Source: Ricinus communis (taxonomy: Eukaryota; Streptophyta; Magnoliopsida; Malpighiales; Euphorbiaceae). From it: a DNA stretch of 64,000 nucleotides. The stretch is from contig NC_063261.1 of the NCBI RefSeq assembly GCF_019578655.1, forward strand, positions 19,830,216 through 19,894,215, written 5' to 3'. Numbering within the stretch: position 1 is the stretch's first letter; each line of letters begins with the position of its first letter. The notes below the pieces were generated by a model. It saw nothing but the letters and a program-made list of their open reading frames with translations, had not been told where the DNA came from and searched no databases. Below are positions 1 to 12,809 of the stretch, one piece after another. The translations under genes were made by a program, and so were the position numbers.

Positions 1-299
1 CCAAGAGTTGGATCGACTAATAAGGATGATTTTCGATATTCCATTTCCTGCATGAAAAGATTCAACTCCTTCAGGAACAACTCATAGTTCCTTTAATGGC
101 ACAGGATTTAACAGAATGGCACCACGGTGGAATTTGGTAGACGAGAGAACTCAACAACATCAAAACACAAAAATCATATAGCACCTCAATATATCAGGTG
201 AAACTTCAATCTCCGAGTCGAATGCAAAGGGCAACAGATCTTTTCACTATCTGAACAATACATAAATACAATAGTTGCAGCTTTCGCCAATAGCAGATT
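1..299. other. Probable 3' UTR and downstream flank of the TXNDC9-like gene
   Basis: No open frame here resembles a known protein. The stretch lies directly 3' of the minus-strand thioredoxin-fold gene and probably holds its 3' UTR, perhaps followed by intergenic DNA at the window edge. No canonical polyadenylation signal was confirmed. Confidence 0.35.
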
Positions 300-2290
300 T
301 TACTCTGAATCTGAAGAATCATGACTTTTACTTTGCCTCACACTCCTCCTGCTCTGTGTGCTAGATTTAGATGCTTCACCCTCCAAGAAGATGACTTGAG
401 CTTTAGCCAACCTCTCCTCTAAATCCTCTGTGCTAAACTCATCCGTTCCACCAAGCTCATCAAACCCCACCTGAACACAATATAAGATCGTTTTGCATCT
501 TTCAAACAGTGAAAGGAAAAACAAAAAGTTTTCTGTCAAACACGTCCATGCATAAAAACATACCACATAATCATCCACTTTGGCATTCTTGATGAGGGCA
601 AGGGTTGGAAGAACGACAATCTTGAGTCTCTCAGCCAAAAATGGACTTTTCTCAGCATGAATTTTGACAAAACGTGTCTCTATGTGCTGCTTTGCCAATA
701 TGCTCATGTGTTTGTCCATCACCTGAAAATGAACTGTAAACATGGATTGCAACTCCTAAATTTTCAGGCCAATTTAATGGTGGTACAAATACCTTACCGG
801 ACAATATAGTTCATTGCATATACAATCTAATCATGGTACCAATAACAGGGACATGCAAAAACTAAAAGTTGCATGTATTATAGTCAAATCTCATTAAGGA
901 TGAAGTTTTTAGGAGAGGGGAAAATTACCTCCCAGTTTTGTAACTCAAGCAATCAATGAGAAGACAATATTTTGTCTTAAGGAAAAAAAAAAGAGAGAGA
1001 GAAATCAAAATGACATCTGAATGTTTCAAGATGCAAATGGAGCTTAAGACACAGTCAGCATGCAAGCGGATCACTGTCCTCAAGAGCTTAAGAAAGAGTG
1101 AAGCTTTTTCCATAGCCCAACTTGAATTGTCCATAAGCCTCATTAAGAAGTAGATATACAGCTGGAAGATTCACTACTACCAAATATATATAACTTAAAG
1201 GTCTCAACTAGAGGAGGGGAGGAAAAAGGTGGGAAGATACCAACAATTCTCCTGTCCAATAATATCTAAGGACTGATTGAAGAGAGAAAATAAGAGGGAA
1301 TATTTCAAATTTTAAAATATTACCTTAATCTTATAGCTTGTCATGTATCATTATGTTATTGGCTTGTAATCCAACTCAATATGTGAGTAAGAATTACAGC
1401 TTCAATATAATTTCTCCACCTCAATACATGTTTAGTAAAATGCAAGTGAAGATAACATATTACCATCAGATGAAAATAGTCCATAGCATCTTGTTGTGCT
1501 CTTTTCCTTAGTATATGCATGATATGAAGTTGATTCTATTTTCTTTTTCTTTCATTATTGTCTAGTGCCTATCACCATAATGTGCGTGTTTGGAAAGTCC
1601 AAAATCATGAAAATTCAATTTAGATTCTATTCTGTTTATTCAATTCTTGTATCTGAAGGAATTAAAATCTTCCCAAAAAAAAATGACATAACTTTGCAAG
1701 AGTTCTTTTTTTTTATTTAACTGAACGCTTAAACATAATTTATTCCAAGCAATACCTTAAACAAATTTTCACATTACTCATTATAATAATTCTTATCGTA
1801 ATTTCAATTTATGTTAGACCTAAGTACTCTGAATAAATCCCTAAAACTATGAAAACATTTAAATTCTGAAAATAGTAATTTTTTTTTTTTACCTTGCAAG
1901 GCCAATTATCGCGATAAAAATGACAAACGACACGATCACTAGCTTTAACAATGGAGAAAAAGTCCTTCTCAGCGAGAATCTCAGAGTAATCGCCATGACC
2001 GAGAGAGATCCAACGGTTACGCTTCTCCGCCATTTTTTTCATCTGTTGCAAACGTCTCTCTCTAAGAGCTTCTAGATCGTCTTCATCGAGGCGTTCTAGT
2101 GCTGCGATCTCATCATCTAGCTTCTCCTCCACGGCTTTCGCTACTGTAAGTACTTGTTTCTCTATTATCTGAAACACAAAAACAGACATTGAATCGGAGA
2201 ATGCGTAAGATTTAAATGACTATATAAACACAGAGAGAGAGCGAGAAGATATTGAAGGTTAATTACCTCTTGAACCTTTGAATTTTCCAT
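300..2290 (-). CDS. TXNDC9: Thioredoxin domain-containing protein 9 homolog (phosducin-like family)
   Basis: Four exons on the minus strand: 2290-2267, 2168-1893, 722-564 and 470-300. All junctions are GT-AG and in phase 0, giving 209 aa, close to the family's usual 210-230. Residues 1-8 come from a tiny first exon starting at the ATG at 2290. Residues ~9-60 form a charged helical segment (ALERLDEDDLEALRERR), and ~60-170 a thioredoxin-like fold with the signature VCHFYRDNWPCK, VLPTLALIK and DYVVGFDELGGTD. The tail is Ser-rich. A thioredoxin CxxC is absent: only one Cys stays at the active-site position, so redox catalysis is unlikely. Known members of the family act in the cytosol with the CCT chaperonin on tubulin and actin folding; that role is inferred here. 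Intron 2 (723-1892) is long and its open frames look like chance. Confidence in family is high, in exact ends good. Confidence 0.93.
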
Positions 2291-2364
2291 GATTGGAGAT
2301 TTGAAGTTCAAAATTGAAATGCAGAGAGAAAATTGAATAATAACGAGGTGAAGGAGATGATAGA

Positions 2365-2484
2365 AACGACGTCGTTGGTCTTTTATGTTCGTTGCTTTTC
2401 TCTTATAGTTGGGCTTGGGCTTGGACTTTAGGGCTCTAGTACATAGTTATCTCATTTGTGATTCAGGACGTCGTTGGTCTTTTT
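2365..2484 (-). promoter_or_regulatory. Duplicated ACGT-core palindromic motif upstream of the TXNDC9-like gene
   Basis: The 17-bp string GACGTCGTTGGTCTTTT occurs at 2368-2384 and again, identical, at 2467-2483, with starts 99 bp apart. The first copy is centred on the perfect 12-bp palindrome AACGACGTCGTT (2365-2376), which contains GACGTC, a C-box/CRE-type bZIP core. AAGCCCAAGCCCA (minus strand, about 2409-2424) lies between the copies. They sit 78-193 bp upstream of the start codon, so they probably span the core promoter or transcription start. Binding is inferred, not shown. Confidence 0.5.
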
Positions 2485-2514
2485 ACTTCTGATGCATCAT
2501 AATAAATAAAAAAA

Positions 2515-2518
<4 letters not shown>

Positions 2519-2556
<38 letters not shown>
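2519..2556. repeat. (TA)n microsatellite
   Basis: Uninterrupted alternation of T and A over about 38 bp in intergenic DNA. Confidence 0.9.
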
Positions 2557-2561
<5 letters not shown>

Positions 2562-3158
2562 TTAATAATATTAATTAATAAATATTTTATTATTTAAAAT
2601 TAATTAATAGATATTAATCTGATAAAAAAAAAATTCAATAAAAAAACCTTCCATGGTGCACAAGTGCAATCCACATATTTTTATTAAATGTTTGAAGATT
2701 AATTAATTGGGAAGCTTTAGAAGATCTTAGAATACTTGTATGGAAGATTTTAATGGGGACTTGAGATTTTATTTTCCATCTTTTTTATTCTATATTTAGA
2801 GGTAAATTCCTAATACTGTCACTCAAAGAACTATAAATGTCAAACCCCTACAGAGCCAATTATTGTTTTAAAAGAAAAACAAGTTAGTCTTCTTCTTGGG
2901 CACACAATCAAATCTATAAGGATAAATATAAAGAAAATAAATATGATAATCACAAACCATAATAAATTAACATCAGCAAAAATACAAGAAATACACCACT
3001 GACTAATTAACAGGACTCTTTACTCATTATTGGACATATCTAATCTACCTAACACTCAAGTATTCTTGAGTTAACAGTTCATATGATTTGGAAGGTAAAA
3101 CCAAACTGACAACTCTCATTTCTTCCATGTTCTTATAAAACATAAATGGATGGATGAT

Positions 3159-3884
3159 TTAAGGGCACTTAGACTTGCCCTTAGAATTCTTCTTGTCCCT
3201 ATAGCAAGGGCACTCATGCTTGTTACCATAAGTTCCTGAAGGCACACACTTGCATTCTGCACAGCATATTTCACAATACTTGATGCACCTATCTTTCACT
3301 CCTGCTCTTGCACACCTATCATTGCATTTATTGGCACAGAAAACTATAACACACACGCACAAAAAAAAAACAGAACAATTGCAACCCATTAGCACCAAAG
3401 ACAACTAATAATAAGGTTATTATGTAGAAACAGTTGCATTTCTTGACTTGAGCTTTAGTTTTCTTTATAGCTTGAGTACATCAGTTTGTCAGGAAATAAC
3501 ACATTCCAAGCAATTAAAAAATTTAATATTAGTGTTCAAATAAAAACGAAGAGGTACACCAAAAAAAATGAAAAAAAAAAACAATTTTTTTTTTTTAAAT
3601 AGCATTTCTAGACAGTTTTTGCTTGTAAGTTGAGAAATGTTTGAGAAAATTAATACTTTTCAGGCTACCAAATAACAGATCAAGTTGAGAAATGAATTAT
3701 AGTCACTAGTCAGGTTAAAGCTTGGGAGGCTTGTTAACGCTTCCCCAAGCAAGCAAAACAGTATATCAAAACAAGCAAAATTTAATAAAAAGAAGCACGT
3801 ACGCGATTTAGCCATAACAGGTACCAAGAAAGAAGAGCTCAAAAGAAAAAAGCAAAGAAGCAGAGTAGCAAAGAAGAACTTCAT
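3159..3884 (-). CDS. GASA/snakin gibberellin-regulated cysteine-rich peptide
   Basis: Two exons, 3884-3803 and 3343-3159, join in phase 1 to give 88 aa. Residues 1-25 are a hydrophobic signal peptide ([15 protein letters not shown]...) ending near VMA. The mature part has exactly 12 cysteines in GASA order, with [30 protein letters not shown] and C-terminal KCP. Spacing matches the snakin-1/peamaclein subgroup and lacks the long linker of other GASA proteins. Family members are secreted, form six disulfides, respond to gibberellin and act in growth or antimicrobial defence; which role applies here is unknown. The start is the first ATG giving a clean signal peptide. An in-frame upstream ATG at 4064 would add an implausible leader and lies upstream of the TATA-like box. 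The donor is GTACGT, the acceptor TTATAG. Confidence 0.93.
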
Positions 3885-3941
3885 CTTCTTCAATGTTGAA
3901 GTACTAGAGCTTTGAGACACTACTGAAATGAAGAAACAAGT

Positions 3942-3958
3942 GTGAATATATAAATATC
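3942..3958 (-). promoter_or_regulatory. TATA-like box of the GASA gene
   Basis: The minus strand reads ATATTTATATATTC here, about 60-75 bp upstream of the start codon at 3884. That would leave a short 5' UTR of 30-40 nt. The position is plausible but there is no transcript evidence. Confidence 0.45.
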
Positions 3959-3959
3959 C

Positions 3960-4750
3960 GAAAAAGTGACTGAATACCCTAGTGTGAGGGAGCAAGTAAA
4001 GAAGAGGTAATAAAAGTGCAATAAAAAAGGGTGTTGAGGGAACAGCTGTAGCTGTTCTTGTCACATTAGGAGAGTGAGATCAGTGAAGTATGGCCCTAGT
4101 CCACGCGGTTTCTGCAGGAAGTGTTGGTTGTGAAGATGATATTGGTGTGTAGTACCTTCCTTTTGCTTTGTCTTTTTATAGCCAAGGTAGCAAAATAAAG
4201 CAAAGGATTTAGATTTAACTAATGCCCAAGGTGGTTTGTTCAGAATGCATGGACACAACTGTCATGATTCTCACAATCCTATGTGCTGCTTGTTGAGCTG
4301 TATTCACTCCATATTTATGTTGAATTTTTGATTTAGTACATATCGAAAGTCTGTTTCGGGTATTCTATAAGGATGTCAGGAATCAGTTTTAATTTTTTTA
4401 CAAGTTTTTTGAGAAAAGAGAAGGTGGGTCTCAAAAACTCGAGCACTGCCTGAGTTTTTGCTTTCTATCTTTCACTCATTTATGTAAGAAGAACCAACAT
4501 CAATGTGTGTTTTGGCTCGATGATACTGAAATATCGTCATGATACATTCGGCTATTGTAATTGAAAATACTGTTATTGGGTTAGAAAGGGGTTCTGTATA
4601 CAACTCTAGAACACACTTTTGCACCCAAACATTTTTGCACCAGGTATTTACATTTTTTTAATGCATGTAAATACAAAGAAAAAGGTAATGAATATTTACT
4701 ATTTAGTTATAAAGTAAATTTACAATGAATTATGAACCCATACACAAACA
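3960..4750. other. Intergenic: GASA upstream region and 3' flank of the LRR-WD40 gene
   Basis: About 0.8 kb without a supportable gene. It should carry the remaining GASA promoter (near 3884) and the 3' UTR of the next minus-strand gene (near 4750). Short open frames here show no recognisable domain. Confidence 0.5.
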
Positions 4751-4896
4751 TCAGCCTCCCATACTGTTGGATGGTTGAGAATGTTGGCTGTAAGAGCTTT
4801 CTTTAGCATGATCGCAAGACGCAAGCAGATTAACCTGCAAATTATTCCTCTGAGATTTTAGTAACTTGACAGGAACTAAATGAAGCAAACATACAG

Positions 4897-4929
<33 letters not shown>

Positions 4930-7900
4930 TTAAGAAGAGCAAGCATGTGTATACCTTGACAATTTCATACTTTGAGTTTGGACGCATGTAGGCTGCCAAA
5001 ATGCTCATATTGAAATCCTGTGGACAAGAAAACAAGAAAATATCACTTGCAATCAAAACATGCACAAGTGCACACCAGTCAGTACTTCATAGAACCTACT
5101 CAAATGACAATTTCTAACACCTGTCTCAAGTGCTGCTAAAGTGGGCTAAAGAACAAGCGAAGCAAGAGAAACAACTACTGGAAACAAGTAAATAAACGAT
5201 AGAAGAACAAGACTCATCGCGCGTTATTAACATATTTGTTGAGTCTGCCAATCAATTACCAAAAGCACATTAAGAATCAGTACCGAAATGCAAAACTCAC
5301 CCTAAAAGGATCGCCCCTCAGAGACTGCACATACATTGAACTCCCTGAGCCTCTTCCCTGCAAAAAGGACAAAATGCTAGTTATTAATCTTAGAAATTCA
5401 ATCCCTAATCCTTCCCTTGGCGGCACTCATTAATGAATATCGACTTATGAGCCCTAGGCTTTAGATTGGCTTTTGTTGGAGTGAGACTAAATATAAATTT
5501 AAGACTAGTGCTTTTCTTTCCTGCTTTACAATAATCTCTGCTTGGTGCTACATCACAGAAAGCATATTAATGGGAAAATTGATATACCTCCAAAGATATG
5601 TCTTTGAGGCGCCTTCCAGTTTGAGCACAGCAGATACGAACCACATGTTCATCACAGCTCCCACTAACAATATAATCCCTTCCATTCATGTAGTAGGAGC
5701 GTGTGTAATTCTGTGAACTTCCAATTGAAGAGATATCAAAATTCAAGTGGAGACTCCCATCAACAGCCAAAAGTTGTCGAACCTAACATGACAAAAATTA
5801 TCATGTAATTATGTATCACTGAGCGCAAATTCTGAACCATGGAGAAAAATTAATGGGGTCGCCATATCCAACCGTAAATGATTGAACGCATTGAAAGCCC
5901 TAAGCATGCAGTAAAAACAATTCAGGAATACCTCATTGTCAACGGCAGAGACAAGAAGATAGTGATCATCAGGAGAAAAGCAAACCATCACATTTCCCCT
6001 AGAGCTTGAAGTAGTATAGCAAGGCTGTATTGGTTTCTGTCTCAAGTCCCATAGTTTGACATCCCGATCAAATGAAGAAGTAGCAAAGACCGATGGGGAA
6101 TGGTTCGAGAACTTCACAACATTGATATGTTCCCTGTGCATATCAGTGAACATCTGTATTTGCCTCCCACATTGGATGTCATATAGAGCAACATTTCTTG
6201 AGTATCCACTTGCAAGAAATAGTTCATCCGTAGCATTAACATGAACAGATGTCAATTGGTCAAAATCATCAAAGGTGACTGAACCAGCACCCGTATACAT
6301 GCCTGAAACTGTCGGGGGCATATGCTCAACATCATATAAGTTTAATGAGCCGTTATCAGAACCTGCTATTAGCTGGCATTCAACAGGAAAGAACCCAAAC
6401 AGAATAAGGAATTATCATATTTATGGGGGATTTGATAAGCACATAAGTAAATTCCCCAAGTATGCCCAAAGATGAAGACAGTTGACTAATCAATATTGCC
6501 AAAATGTTATTTTGAGAATCTAAGGTGAATATTGCCCAAGGTGAACTACCTCTTCGGTAGGAGTTCAATTTCATGGACCACATATTTTGTTCTCACAGGG
6601 CCAAAAAGCACTTTAAGATCATGGATGCACATCATATTACATGAGCTGAAAAAATTCAACATATGCCAAGCGTCCTAAGGTATAGTATTTACCTGTGTCT
6701 TAAACTTAATTCAAGGAATTCCTTTTGGAAATCCAGGTCATGCATCTATAACTGAAAATATATATTGTGAAATAAAAACTAAAAACTATATGCTTCTTGT
6801 AATAGCCATATTATAGTTAAAGCACTATTATAAAAACAAATGCTAAATTTTGGTTTGTGCAGCTTATCTTAAGACCAACCTGGTTTCTGCAAGGAAACAA
6901 CATGCTTAAAAGTATAACAATAATATTGCATTCTAGGACCTACAATAGAAATAATTTGAGAAAATCTACATCTGTCAGTGAAACTTTTTCTGGACAATAC
7001 TAACATTACTGCTCTTAAATACCAAAACTACCCGCATTTTAGAAGTGTCAAAATTTCAAACTAATTAAACTGCATCCACTCATTTCTTATTGATTTTTTT
7101 CTTTAATTTTTGAAAAGAAGGATCGACCAGAAGGAGTACAAAGGAAAGATGCTAAGTTTTAAAAGTTTAAAAGATCAAGAACATAAGCAATTATTAATGA
7201 TAATTTGGTCAACCTAGAATACATACAAAACAATATCTATCTTCCTTATTCACATATGGACATAAATTTAATTCTAATTTATTTCTAAAATGAATAATGC
7301 CATAAATTTGAGAACTTCTTCTTGCACCCATATTCCCCCTACTTGCACACCAACCGGAGAGTAGTTTGTGCACCAAGTGAGCCCTTAATTAAGTTATTAA
7401 AAGAATAGTTTCTCATATGCATCACACAACACTTCAGATTCTTAAAATGGCAGTCTATAATAATGATGATAGGCCCTTTTATAATAAATGATTTCTCACA
7501 TCAAGCATTTCACATGCACTTTTACTATAATTTAACATTTCTTACTCCATGCAGACTGCAGTAATCGCATACCTTGGATGGATATTTTTTGAGCCAGCAT
7601 AAGCCTAACACACTGTTCATTGCTCCAAGTGAGGGAACATAATTTACTAATTTCTCATTCTCATGGTTGACTACAACTACTTCACCATCTAAAGTTCCAA
7701 ATACGAATAGGCTAGAGATTGATGGATGATACTCAAACTGCCTTGGACGAAAGCACCTCCTTCCACCTCCCAAATCACATTTTGATACAGAAAGTGAGTG
7801 TAGAAAAGGCCAAGCAGAAGAACCTACTTTAGCAGCGCAAAATGACCGGGTATAGAAGTATTGCGAGTTTCTACAAGGATATGAAGGCTTATGATTTTCA

Positions 7901-10900
7901 GTCCGCAGACAAGAACGACTTTCTTTTATTTCACGCTTCTGCAAAATACTAACAACACTCTCTTTATATTTTCGTTTGTAGGGTAAGTACTCAAAGTACT
8001 GCGAAAATGTAACAGCAGCCTTTTCCCTGTCAATCTTTCTTATAGGCAAGTTATCCAAAGTTTTCAAATGGGGCATTGAAGCTATCATGTATTCTCTATA
8101 GTGTTTCTCATAGCATACGGGTGAAGCATGAGAAGAAATATACGTCAAAGCAACATCTGCAATATCCCTTGTTAAAGCACCTGGCATGGACTCATCATTC
8201 TTATTGCACATATTGCCAAAAGACACCTGAAATAAATTACAAATTTGAAAGTGGCATGTCAAGCATTAGATCTACCAATATAAAGGAAATAGCCTTAGCA
8301 ATCACTTAGCAACACTATTGTTACATGTTGGGAATTTCTAAACATCTTACAAAAAGATTTTTCATATCCTGGGCCATTGAATTGATTCCTTTAAAATGCT
8401 ATCAGCACGTTACTCCAAAATAATTATATTGAATACGTCAGACTTTCAGGGGAAGATGCCTTTAGTATTTTCTCATGGAAGTACTCGAGCGATTCAAAGG
8501 AGAAAGGGCACATGTGGGTTACCTCATCCTGCAAGTTGGCCTGTCTATTTGACCCAAGAGATACACTGGATAATGAATCCATGTAACCATGTTCTTCCCA
8601 GTAACTTGAAAAATCCATTTCACTGTTATCTGATGAATCTTCTACCATGTTTTGAACTTCTTGATTTATAGTTGAGCCAATGAAAGAAAACATATTCCTG
8701 AATGCCTCTTCTGTGCTTAAATTAGGATCTGTATTTTCACCGATATCAATGGATGGTGCTTCATTGTTAGAAAAACTGTTCAGCTGACTAAATTCGCATT
8801 GCTCATCTGACTTTCCACTAGATGGGGCTGAAGAAGACCCAGTCTCATTGCAGCACAACCATTTTTGAAAGCTTAGCTCTACCAAAGAAGAAAGTTTAGA
8901 AAGTGCCGCTACAGTTGTCCAGAGATTAGCAACTCTTGTTGCACACATTGAAAGGCAAATTAGATTGGGCATGCAAGCAAAACAATCCTCCCAGAAGCTA
9001 GTTAGTGAAGTGTTGAAATCGAGATTGAGGGTGTGTATCCGCATGAATTCCCCAGACAAGTTGAGATTCCGAAGACGTGATGACCTCAAGTTTAAAACTT
9101 GGCATGACAACCCTCCTTGTGACAGCTCCCTAATAATGAAACTCAAATTAGTGCTGTATGTGCACAATAAAGTGCCATGGAAAAGATGTGAAACAAAAAA
9201 ACGAAAGGAAGAGGAAAATAAAACTTTGAATGCATCATTCAGTAAAAAGAGTAGTGACATAATACTATATCTTATTATATTGAACCATGGAAGAAAGAAA
9301 AGAAAACTGAGTGCAGCAATAACTGAGCAGACAAGATAGCACAGCAGTTAATGTTCAAAATGGAAAAATCTACTGATGAGTTATAATTCAGCACCAATAA
9401 ACCATCATTAGCTAGACTTATCAAAACCTAACAACCAGCAAGGTAGTCTAGATTATAGATGGCAACTCTCCTAATTGGCTGACAGAGGTAGCAAGAAGCC
9501 TGGCCATTAGAGATATGGCAGCTTGAGGGAAATGTAAGATATTCTTGAGGAAGATTCTGAGAAGCACAGTAGCTATTTGTAGAATTCAGAATGGTAAACA
9601 AGCCACAAATTTATGTGCAAGAACAAGAGGAAGGGATGGAAGGACTTTGAAATGAGTGATTATGCTAGTTATGCTAATTGAGCAAATCCTGAGCCTGAGA
9701 ATAATAGATGAGGGGAAAATCACCTATTGGCATAGGGAAATACCAGATTAAATATTATCCTTACTAATCATTCCTTGAGCATTACTTACAGCACTGCCTC
9801 TCTTCAATTGCTCAAGAACCTCTACATCTAAAGGACCAATAAATACAAATATTTGAAAATAAAACTGGTTTCATTTAAACCATACAAAAACCAATTTTGG
9901 AAATTTATCTTATAGCTAGTGTTCCAACAACAATATGGATCATAAAATGAAGACATCGGCCATAGCTTATGAGAATTCACTTTCAAGTTTCAGTTGCTTA
10001 AAGTTCCTCATGCCTACAAAATAAATAATAAACTAAAATTGCTTAAAAGTTTCCAATAAAGGTTGGGACATATATTCAATCAGACAGAAAATAGATAACT
10101 TGATAAAGACACTGCATAATAACAGCACGATTTACCTCAACTAGCTTTAATTGAAAGCCGGCATCAAAGACAAAGCATATACCTCAAGAAGTCCTTTTCA
10201 TATAATGAGTCCTGAAGATCAACTATTCGAAGCTTTTGATTAAAAGCACGAATCAGAGCTAAAGCATATTCTCCATTCAAGACAGATGATGATCCATTAT
10301 GTATGTCAATTGCTTCAATCTCAGAAGTCTCAATTGACTTACACACATCAAGAAGAGGAAGAAAATCAAAATCTTTAAGTTGATCCAAGAATATTTCGAG
10401 GTTACGCAGTTCATTGCAAGACTTTTTAACCTCAGCCTAAACAGTAAAGTATGATCAGATTCAGTTTTGCGTTACCACCAAACAAAACAAGGGGGAAAAA
10501 GAATTCCAGATTGAACCAATAAATGGATTATATATTATACATATAAATAAATACAAATAATGTAACTCAATCAAAACTCAACCTCGAAGAAACCTGATAA
10601 AACTGAAGTATTAGGTAGAACCCCATGCCTCCCACAGGATTCAATATACCTGAAATGAAAGGAAAAGAATAAAATACAGTACAAATGCTTCAAAAAATCA
10701 ATTTATTTAAAATAATTTTTAACATTAAAAGAGCATTGACTATATTAGCAATCAAGAAACTACTAGCAAAAACTATGGGCTTGAAAGCATGCCTGAATGA
10801 ACTTGGTAGCCTTTTCCCTCACAAAATCCTGACAACTAGCTTTAACTTGTAAAATAGCATAAAACTAAACAATTAAACACAGCATTAATCTGGTTCCCAA

Positions 10901-11898
10901 AAAGAACAGCATTAATCACAGACGACACAACTGATGAAGTGGCAAAATCCAAAACAACAGCAAACCACCAGGACAGTACATCACTCTAATAGGCTGAGTC
11001 ATTCACACACCAAGCTAATGACTTTCTTGTTTTCTCTTTTTCTTTTTATGGAGAATAACTAAGTGTAGTGAAATAGCAAAAATTAAACATATTAAATCTT
11101 CAAAAATTAGGTCACTAATTTAATGCGAAAGTGGCCACACAGGGATACAGAAACAGTTATATTATTTGCTTCTCTATAAACGTAGTCCATTCCAACATTC
11201 TCAAATTCTATTGAATAAATAACATCCAAGTATCCACCAGGAAAGATATCTACTTGAATCTCCATCATTGGCATTTTACATACTCCATATTCTTAGTCAT
11301 CCAATAATAATTAGATAAACGAATAGTTTGTAAAATAAATGACAAGCCAATAACAAAAAGCTCTATATTCAACAATAGAATAATAACTTGAACCAAGAAC
11401 AGAAAAGTTGAAGTATTTAAGTGGCAAAAGAGACCAAAAGTAAAAATTCATTAGATAGTTGAAGTCCGCAATTAAACCCGGTTTCCAAACCCAATGCCTG
11501 GTTCTATACCAATCTTCAATCGTTTGATCACTAAATTCCTACTCATAGGCAAGCTATAGCTTCCAAAAAGAAAGAAAAAAAAAAAATCTATTTCAAGAAA
11601 GCAAAACAGGGTATTACAGCATTTCATGGGTGAACAAGAAAAAATAAACTTCACTTCAAAATTCATAAAAAGCAGGATCTTTTATCAGCGTAACTCCCAA
11701 ACAGAGGTAACTTTTATCACTATGACCAGAAAACGAAATTCCAAGAAACTCACAAATTAAAACAGAATTGAATGATCAAAACTGCAAAATTACATGTGAT
11801 GTTCTATATAGTTTTCCAAAAAAAAAAAAAAAAAAAAGAATCAAGAAAGAAACTCGAGATACTTACAAATTTTGCAAGGTGAGAATATCTATAGCCAT
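4751..11898 (-). CDS. LRR + WD40 repeat protein with a DWD box (candidate CUL4-DDB1 substrate receptor)
   Basis: Ten exons: 11898-11867, 10649-10583, 10436-10183, 9129-8523, 8226-7573, 6372-5932, 5782-5588, 5357-5301, 5017-4955, 4834-4751. All are GT-AG and phases close exactly, giving 817 aa. The N-terminus starts MAIDILTLQN. Residues ~60-240 are leucine-rich repeats (LRSSRLRNLNLSG, LNLDF, LICLSM), ~240-310 an acidic Ser-rich linker, ~480-770 WD40 repeats. Residues 635-649 (ATSSFDRDVKLWDLR) fit the DWD/WDXR box that contacts DDB1, so the protein may select substrates for a CUL4-DDB1 ubiquitin ligase. The LRR-plus-WD40 layout resembles plant proteins annotated DWD HYPERSENSITIVE TO UV-B 1; that name is from memory and tentative. 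Each WD40 exon from 5 on has a length divisible by three. Intron 9 contains a (GA)n run. Exon structure is well supported, biological role is not. Confidence 0.9.
4903..4929. repeat. (GA)n microsatellite in intron 9 of the LRR-WD40 gene
   Basis: About 13 GA units lie in the intron between exons 9 and 10 of the minus-strand gene. On the transcript they read as a CU-rich tract upstream of the acceptor at 4834. Confidence 0.85.
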
Positions 11899-12800
11899 GA
11901 ATGAGATTTGGAGAGCACAATTTCGAGAGAAAAAAGAGGCTTCTTTTCTTAATTATCAGCTATAAAAAGGAGTAGTACATCATCATGTGATTACATGGTA
12001 ATGATAAAAGAGAAGAGGGTATCTATGCCCTTGCAACCAGTAAGAAATAGAAACATTGTATAGCTATGAATGTACAAGTTTGCTTCGTATTAGTTTACAA
12101 GGTTGGAGAGATGATATTAAGGTTAAAGAGAGATGGAAGAAAGAGCAGTGTCTTTTTGTGATTATCTTTGCTGAAAATAGCAAACAAGCTTTTTTAAATT
12201 TTGTGAAATTAATCAGCATATAAGTAATAACAATGGAGATGTTATTCAGTCTGACATTATTTATATTGTCTTTTTTTTTTTCTGATAAATTGAAGACATA
12301 TTCTAAATTTCTAATGGTTAAGGAAAAAATTACTCATTTAATTTTCTATATAAAATGTTACAATTTTCTTAATTATAATTATTTATAATAACAAAAACTA
12401 CGAGATATTAGATTAAAAAAAATAAAAACTCTCATTAATATCATAGGAACTAGGAACAAATTGAACTACATTCTGTTTAAAGTTAAGAATTATTTTTGCA
12501 TTAAGTAAATAAATTTAAAATATTTTATTAAATTAAGTTTTTATAAATTATTTTATATCAAATATACTTTTTTGAAAAATAAAATTAATCTATTTCTTTA
12601 AAAAATACTTTTTAAAATCAAAATAAATTTTATTTCAAAAAAAAGGACATCAAAACATATTTTTAAAATATGGTATGAGACACGCAATTTCAGACATAGC
12701 TATGGCTCTAGATTAGCACCAAATTTCATAATTGGTCTAATAATTCATGCGTTGAAATACAATCATCTCCTCTATTCGACTTTTATGTCAATTTATACCA
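11899..12800. other. Upstream region of the LRR-WD40 gene
   Basis: This should contain the 5' UTR and promoter of the minus-strand LRR-WD40 gene close to 11898. Beyond about 12200 it becomes very AT-rich, with poly-A and poly-T tracts. No clear TATA box or second gene was identified. Confidence 0.45.
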
Positions 12801-12809
12801 GAAATAAAT

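Larger units (their letters stand above)
2291..3158. other. Intergenic: promoter of the TXNDC9-like gene, AT-rich spacer, 3' flank of the GASA gene
   Basis: The part next to 2290 holds GC-richer promoter-like sequence with ACGT-core palindromes and GGGCTT repeats that read AAGCCCAAGCCCA on the minus strand, similar to site II motifs of housekeeping genes. A (TA)n microsatellite fills about 2519-2556. The remainder up to 3158 is AT-rich with no supportable gene. Confidence 0.6.

Noticed and set aside
3660..4064. Longer GASA reading frame starting at 4064.
   Set aside because: It includes the TATA-like region and intron sequence. The ATG at 3884 gives a clean signal peptide and exact splice phase.
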